A DNA stretch of 64,000 nt from Aptenodytes patagonicus (Eukaryota; Chordata; Aves; Sphenisciformes; Spheniscidae): positions 70,902,732-70,966,731 of the forward strand of contig NC_134955.1 in the NCBI RefSeq assembly GCF_965638725.1, written 5' to 3'. Both the position numbers and the translations under genes were made by a program. The notes under the pieces were generated by a model. It ran no database searches. It worked only from the letters and a program-made list of their open reading frames with translations, and was not told the DNA's origin. Positions 60,801 through 64,000 of the stretch are shown here, in pieces (position 1 is the stretch's first letter; each line of letters opens with the position of its first letter).

Positions 60801-63632
60801 AAATTAAGGGTGGGAAACTGCTACTCCCTTAAAGAAAATTGGACACAAATTACCACACTCATCCAGAAGTTATGAAACCAATTCGCTATCTTGATCAAAG
60901 TTGGCAAGATTCTTGAAGCAAACTGAACTTGACCTAAGATAGTGTCTGCTGAAGTAATAAAGGGACTTCAGTCAGTGAGGTTAATATACTGAACTCAGCT
61001 GGCAAAGACGCATACATTGCATTTACTATTTTGAGACTTTTTTTAATAGGCAAGTAATAAGCTTCATAGTTATAAACTAAAAATAATAGCTGAGTGGAAT
61101 AGCAAGGAAAAAACATTGATGAGCCATTTCTCTGGTATAAACAATTCTGTCCTACTTACCAACTGGATTGAAAAATAGTGAAGTAAATCCAAGTCTGGTA
61201 CTGCATGTTAGGAAAATGGAGAGTAACCTGGAGCATGAGATGAATGCCTGAGTAGATGTTTTTATTTTTCTTTTAGGGATGGGAATCGGGTTTCTTTTTT
61301 CACTCTTTTTTTTATAAAGCATGTGTTTCTGGGTGATTAGTGATAATTGTGAGGATTCATCAGATTCTTAAAATGCTCAGGCAATTCCAGTTACTGTTCC
61401 TTTATAATGCCAAAGAGCAAATTAAACGTTGGTAGAGCCCTTGAAATGGAATGGTGCATGGAGGTTAACAGTAATCCATTGCTACCTACTTGCTATTATT
61501 CTCTTTAAGGAAAGAGTGCATTTTTTAAATTGTATTATTTATTATAATTATACTTTGTGTAATTATATGACTGGGTCAGTAGTCAGTTGGATACACAGAA
61601 ACAATATTGCTGGAACTGCGCCTGTAAATAACAGAGGGCTCCCTTGAAGTGACATTTGTACATTGCCATCATCCTTTTTAAGCTAACAAAAGCCTGTATC
61701 AAGAAAATAGTTCAGGTGTATTAATAGCAGCAGAGCCTGAAGTGCTGTTTCAGTTTCTGCCTTTCGTGGACTGGACTGGAGGCTGAATGATGACAGATAC
61801 TGAAGTGAATGGATGTTATACTCACAGATACTCTGTTTTCCCAGGTTATTCCTCTGCACCTCCAACCTGCTTTTTCTTTTGTGGAAATTTTTCATCTGCA
61901 CCATATGGAAAAAATCAGATTCAGTCACTGAAAGGTGGGGAAGTCTTTGTATACAGTTGGACATGTATATTAAATTAAAATAATGGTGGCAAAACAAATT
62001 AAGAGAGCAGAAAAAATACCCTTATTTTCTAAGTGAGACATTTTTTAATGTATTGAAGTATAGGGGTGATTCATATAATCTGTGTTTATTGTCTAACCAG
62101 GTGTTGTATCATAGATTTTTTTTTTCCCTGACTCTAGGTTCTTTGAAGGCTCTTGCAGATATTATTTGTGAATATCCCAGCATTCATAAAAGGTACACAG
62201 CAAAGTGCTATGAAAAGGGAAATGTGTTTATTTTGTGAAACCTTTGCTTTAATTACTTTAAGAAACTAACAGATACCATGTTTTCTCATTATTGTGAGCC
62301 AGCTATGATCAGATAGAAAGCTGGTCTTGCAACAGGCCTGTAAGTTTGTTTTGGGAGCGGTGTAAGGTTTTGATTTTATCTAAAATAGCTTGGTCATGGA
62401 AGCTGCTAGAGTGAACAAAAGTGAAACTGCCTCTCCTGGGAACATTTTCCACATGGATGAAACATGGCCCATGATTCCCCAAAAGTGCTATTTGAGTGAG
62501 CCCTTTTTCTCCCTGGAATTCCCTTGAAATCAGCAGGGTTCTGCCCAAGCAGTGCTGCTTTATAAACTGACATTGAAGTCTTGATGCTGCTACGAGCACC
62601 TACAGGCTTTCTGTACCAGCCCCAGAAAGTGTCATCTGAAACACTGACTGCTGCCTACGTGGAGGCATCTCATTTCTATCTTGTCCATTCTTGCATACAC
62701 AGTTCTCCACGGCTGTTCGTTTGAGAACTAACCAAAGCAACGCAGTCCTGCAAAGCAATCTTTTATTTATCCCCTCTTGTGTCCCTGCTCTGTGGGAGCC
62801 CCATTCCAGGCCTGGAGGACTAAGTCCCTTTTACAGAGATTTGAATATACAAAGGGAAGTGAAACAGGGAGACAGCCAGGCTTATCCCTTCTGGCTTCCG
62901 ATCTTCGAATTCCTAACAGTAGCCCCTAAGTAGAGCTAATTCCTAGAATGGGCCCCAAAAGCGGGAAAGGCCACAGCCTGCAGCTCTTGAGCTCTGTGTG
63001 AGATGTAAGCAAAGGTATCATCTCCTGTACTGATCCTCCGTCCTGTGTCCCGGTGGGGCTTTCTTGGTGTGCCGCTGCCAGATTATCTGGGGTCCCTGCA
63101 TGAGATCCTGGAGCCCATTACCACCGAGTCCTGAGCCAGGCTGCACAACCTGGTCAGTCAGTCCCCCTTGCACAGTGAACGGTTTTTAAGGTTTCTTCCA
63201 CTTTAGTGAGGAGTGGATATGTATCTTATGCCTTAGCCGTGATTTATGTGGTTCATAAGGCCAGGAAGAGCTGTCATCTCTGCCCCAGAATAGGTTATTT
63301 ATTTGCATGCATCTGTGGGGTAACGGCAGTATGTAACCAATGTTTAGATAATTCTAGGATCATTTTGTATAAAAGTGATACGTTGAACTTTTTACAGTAG
63401 TCGATTTGTGTTTGTTCCTGGCCCCGAAGACCCTGGTCCTGGTTCTATTTTACCAAGGTCAGTTTGCTTCGCTTTTTCAAATTTTGGAATTTTGCGTTAA
63501 ATAGTTAAAGAAGGTAAGAGTCTTGGTTGATACATCTGTTGCTATTTATTTTAGACCTCCCCTGGCTGAAAATATTACTGAGGAATTCAGACAGCTGGTG
63601 CCATTTTCAGTTTTCACCACAAATCCCTGCAG
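45828..63632 (+). CDS. POLE2: POLE2, DNA polymerase epsilon subunit 2 (5' part; 15 exons, continues past the right edge)
   Basis: POLE2 is the B-subunit of the leading-strand DNA polymerase epsilon. It binds the C-terminus of the catalytic subunit and links it to the CMG helicase in the nucleus (family knowledge). Fifteen plus-strand exons join to 1,211 nt (403 codons plus 2 nt), open and in phase. Seen: a helical N-terminal domain (about 1-75, LRGLLLRA to AAVQECSQ), an OB-fold region (about 165-250, [18 protein letters not shown]), and the start of the calcineurin-like phosphoesterase domain (from about 285). In that domain SDVWLD (291-296) and CGNFSS (322-327) lack the metal-binding residues, as expected for an inactive B-subunit. 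About 120 C-terminal codons are missing from the window. Intron 8 is an AT-AC intron. The gene is divergent from KLHDC1. Confidence 0.97.
46900..47594 (+). mobile_element. Degenerate CR1 fragment in POLE2 intron 1
   Basis: Eroded CR1 3' region: LDKLERV-like start near 46,905, a TCCAGTTCTAG...CACCAAGATGATTAG stretch near 47,150-47,230, then the GGTTGGACCCGATGG...TCCCTTCTAA end followed by CCTATAATCCTATG tail units (about 47,580-47,594). It contains an internal 25-bp tandem duplication at 47043-47092. The frame is destroyed. Confidence 0.75.
47600..47790 (+). mobile_element. Second CR1 3'-end fragment adjacent to the first
   Basis: Another CR1-like 3' end: GGAGATGTTCACAATTTGAC, GACCTTAGAGGTCCCTTCTG, then TTTCTATGATTGCATG. 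It directly follows the tail of the previous copy in the same orientation. Confidence 0.7.
48026..48126 (+). CDS. POLE2: POLE2 exon 2
   Basis: 101 nt, codons 23-57, with [19 protein letters not shown]. Acceptor ATTAG|GGAT, donor CCTT|GTAAGT. Confidence 0.95.
48127..50470 (+). other. POLE2 intron 2
   Basis: 2.3 kb without recognised genes. A GC-richer stretch at about 48,500-49,150 may be an old repeat that I cannot name. Confidence 0.5.
50471..50546 (+). CDS. POLE2: POLE2 exon 3
   Basis: 76 nt, codons 57-82, with [19 protein letters not shown]. Acceptor TTTTCAG|TGTC, donor CTAT|GTACGG. Confidence 0.95.
51324..51810 (+). pseudogene. Coding-like broken segment in POLE2 intron 3 (possible retrocopy; identity unknown)
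   Basis: Two successive plus-strand open stretches have protein-like composition: 51324-51479 (about 51 codons, containing [17 protein letters not shown]) and 51487-51810 (107 codons, containing [14 protein letters not shown] and [17 protein letters not shown]). They are in different frames and separated by stops. A third short stretch ([10 protein letters not shown]) follows near 51,830. An AG preceded by a pyrimidine tract stands at 51340. I do not recognise the parent protein, and it is not part of POLE2. It could be a decayed processed pseudogene or an unlisted exon. Confidence 0.4.
51988..52065 (+). CDS. POLE2: POLE2 exon 4
   Basis: 78 nt, codons 82-108, with [20 protein letters not shown]. 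Acceptor TTTCAG|AGAA, donor TACC|GTAAGT. Confidence 0.95.
53298..53391 (+). CDS. POLE2: POLE2 exon 5
   Basis: 94 nt, ending at codon 139, with [18 protein letters not shown]. Acceptor TTGCAG|TCTG, donor CAG|GTCAGA, phase 0. Confidence 0.95.
55404..55478 (+). CDS. POLE2: POLE2 exon 6
   Basis: 75 nt, codons 140-164, with [19 protein letters not shown]. Acceptor TCTGCAG|AGGA, donor CCAG|GTAAAA. Confidence 0.95.
56668..56751 (+). CDS. POLE2: POLE2 exon 7
   Basis: 84 nt, codons 165-192, with [16 protein letters not shown] and [10 protein letters not shown] (start of the OB-fold). Acceptor TTACAG|CTTA, donor GAG|GTAGGT. Confidence 0.95.
57317..57373 (+). CDS. POLE2: POLE2 exon 8 (ends at an AT-AC splice site)
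   Basis: 57 nt, codons 193-211, with [19 protein letters not shown]. Acceptor TTTTAG|GGGA. The exon is followed by GCA|ATATCCTTTT, a U12-type 5' splice site. No suitable GT donor keeps homology or frame. Confidence 0.93.
57374..57771 (+). other. POLE2 intron 8, U12-type AT-AC intron
   Basis: 398-nt intron beginning ATATCCTTTT and ending TTCTGTAC. TTTCTTAAC (57753-57761) matches the U12 branch-site consensus and places the branch A 11 nt before the 3' splice site, within the usual short range. This needs the minor spliceosome (U11/U12/U4atac/U6atac). Confidence 0.93.
57772..57820 (+). CDS. POLE2: POLE2 exon 9 (begins after an AC 3' splice site)
   Basis: 49 nt, codons 212-228, with [17 protein letters not shown]. 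It is preceded by GTAC rather than AG. Donor GAAG|GTAAAG. Confidence 0.93.
58842..58914 (+). CDS. POLE2: POLE2 exon 10
   Basis: 73 nt, codons 228-252, with [19 protein letters not shown]. Acceptor CTTAG|GTTG, donor CTAG|GTATAA. Confidence 0.95.
59401..59417. repeat. (ATA)n microsatellite
   Basis: About 5.7 ATA units in POLE2 intron 10. Confidence 0.9.
59502..59674 (+). CDS. POLE2: POLE2 exon 11
   Basis: 173 nt, codons 252-310, with [11 protein letters not shown] and [20 protein letters not shown], the first motif of the inactive phosphoesterase fold. Acceptor TGTAG|AGCC, donor TTGG|GTAGGT. Confidence 0.95.
61845..61934 (+). CDS. POLE2: POLE2 exon 12
   Basis: 90 nt, codons 310-340, with [20 protein letters not shown]. 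Acceptor CCCAG|GTTA, donor AAAG|GTGGGG. Confidence 0.95.
62138..62192 (+). CDS. POLE2: POLE2 exon 13
   Basis: 55 nt, codons 340-358, with [17 protein letters not shown]. Acceptor TCTAG|GTTC, donor AAAG|GTACAC. Confidence 0.94.
63398..63457 (+). CDS. POLE2: POLE2 exon 14
   Basis: 60 nt, codons 358-378, with [20 protein letters not shown]. Acceptor TTACAG|TAGT, donor CAAG|GTCAGT. Confidence 0.95.
63555..63632 (+). CDS. POLE2: POLE2 exon 15 (last one inside the window)
   Basis: 78 nt, codons 378-404, with [20 protein letters not shown]. Acceptor TTTTAG|ACCT, donor GCAG|GTGACA. Only 97 nt of intron separate it from exon 14. No further exon was recognised up to 64000. Confidence 0.95.
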
Positions 63633-64000
63633 GTGACAGTGTAACTTACTGCTATTTTCCATGTTGTTGTTTTTTTTTTAACTGAATGACTAATTTATGT
63701 GCAGATGTAATTTTCAAAAATTACAAATTTTGGAAAAATTTGTCTTAAATTTTTCAAATTATTAGAATTCCTCACTTGCATTAATTGTAACTAGTTTTAA
63801 ATACATTAATACATAAATAAATTAGTGATGAAAGGAAGTAGTGCTAAAAGTTTGATAGCGAGTATCAAAAGCATCATGTTTTTTCTGAATCTGGGGAGAA
63901 AGAAGGGAAGATGGGAAAGTATTCTTTTAATTGAAATGTGCTTTTTCATTTTGCTATATTAGAGGGAGATCAACTTTATAATGCAGCTCCCTATCTTTTA

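Larger units (their letters stand above)
57821..63397 (+). other. POLE2 introns 9-13
   Basis: Introns 57821-58841, 58915-59501, 59675-61844, 61935-62137 and 62193-63397. They contain an (ATA)n microsatellite at 59401-59417 and a long T run near 60,250. I see no other genes. Confidence 0.55.

Noticed and set aside
1-64000. CRISPR arrays, operons, prokaryotic terminators or phage-like modules
   Set aside because: The window is intron-rich vertebrate DNA. No regularly spaced repeats or bacterial-type gene clusters were seen.
1-64000. tRNA, rRNA or snRNA genes
   Set aside because: I saw no convincing cloverleaf with A/B boxes or conserved rRNA/snRNA blocks by eye. A covariance-model scan (tRNAscan-SE, Infernal) would be decisive.

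Overview
The window is from a bird nuclear genome, probably chromosome-5-like sequence syntenic with human 14q21.3. Three points support this: long spliced genes whose exons match KLHDC2, KLHDC1 and POLE2; CR1 non-LTR retrotransposons with the typical (ATTCTATG)n 3' tail; and CpG-island promoters set in AT-rich introns. Gene calls rest on my translating the exons and checking that splice sites and reading phase agree from exon to exon. No database search was run.

Layout. Positions 1 to about 9,480 (minus strand) hold the 5' part of KLHDC2: a non-coding first exon in a CpG island and six coding exons (codons 1-212). The rest of the gene lies beyond the left edge. Positions about 10,000 to about 41,930 (minus strand) hold the complete paralogue KLHDC1: 13 exons, 404 codons, with a candidate poly(A) signal near 10,020 and a CpG-island promoter at about 41.4-42.2 kb. 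KLHDC1 and KLHDC2 are head-to-tail tandem duplicates. The interval 42-45.5 kb is intergenic, with one CR1 fragment. From 45,828 to the right edge (plus strand) lie the first 15 coding exons of POLE2 (codons 1-404), divergent from KLHDC1. The end of POLE2 is outside the window.

Functions. KLHDC1 and KLHDC2 are six-bladed kelch substrate receptors of CUL2-RING ubiquitin ligases that read C-terminal glycine degrons. The KLHDC1 C-terminus here shows a BC-box and a Cul2-box. POLE2 is the B-subunit of DNA polymerase epsilon, needed for replication. Its start codon sits just downstream of a palindromic E2F site.

Most notable observations: an AT-AC (U12-type) intron in POLE2 with near-consensus 5' splice site and branch site; a long upstream ORF predicted to overlap the KLHDC2 start out of frame; a coding-like but broken segment in POLE2 intron 3; a 120-codon ORF in the KLHDC1 3' UTR; and a CR1 copy with a mostly open reverse-transcriptase frame, antisense in KLHDC1 intron 6. 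I found no new multi-gene system; this looks like an ordinary, well-conserved vertebrate locus.
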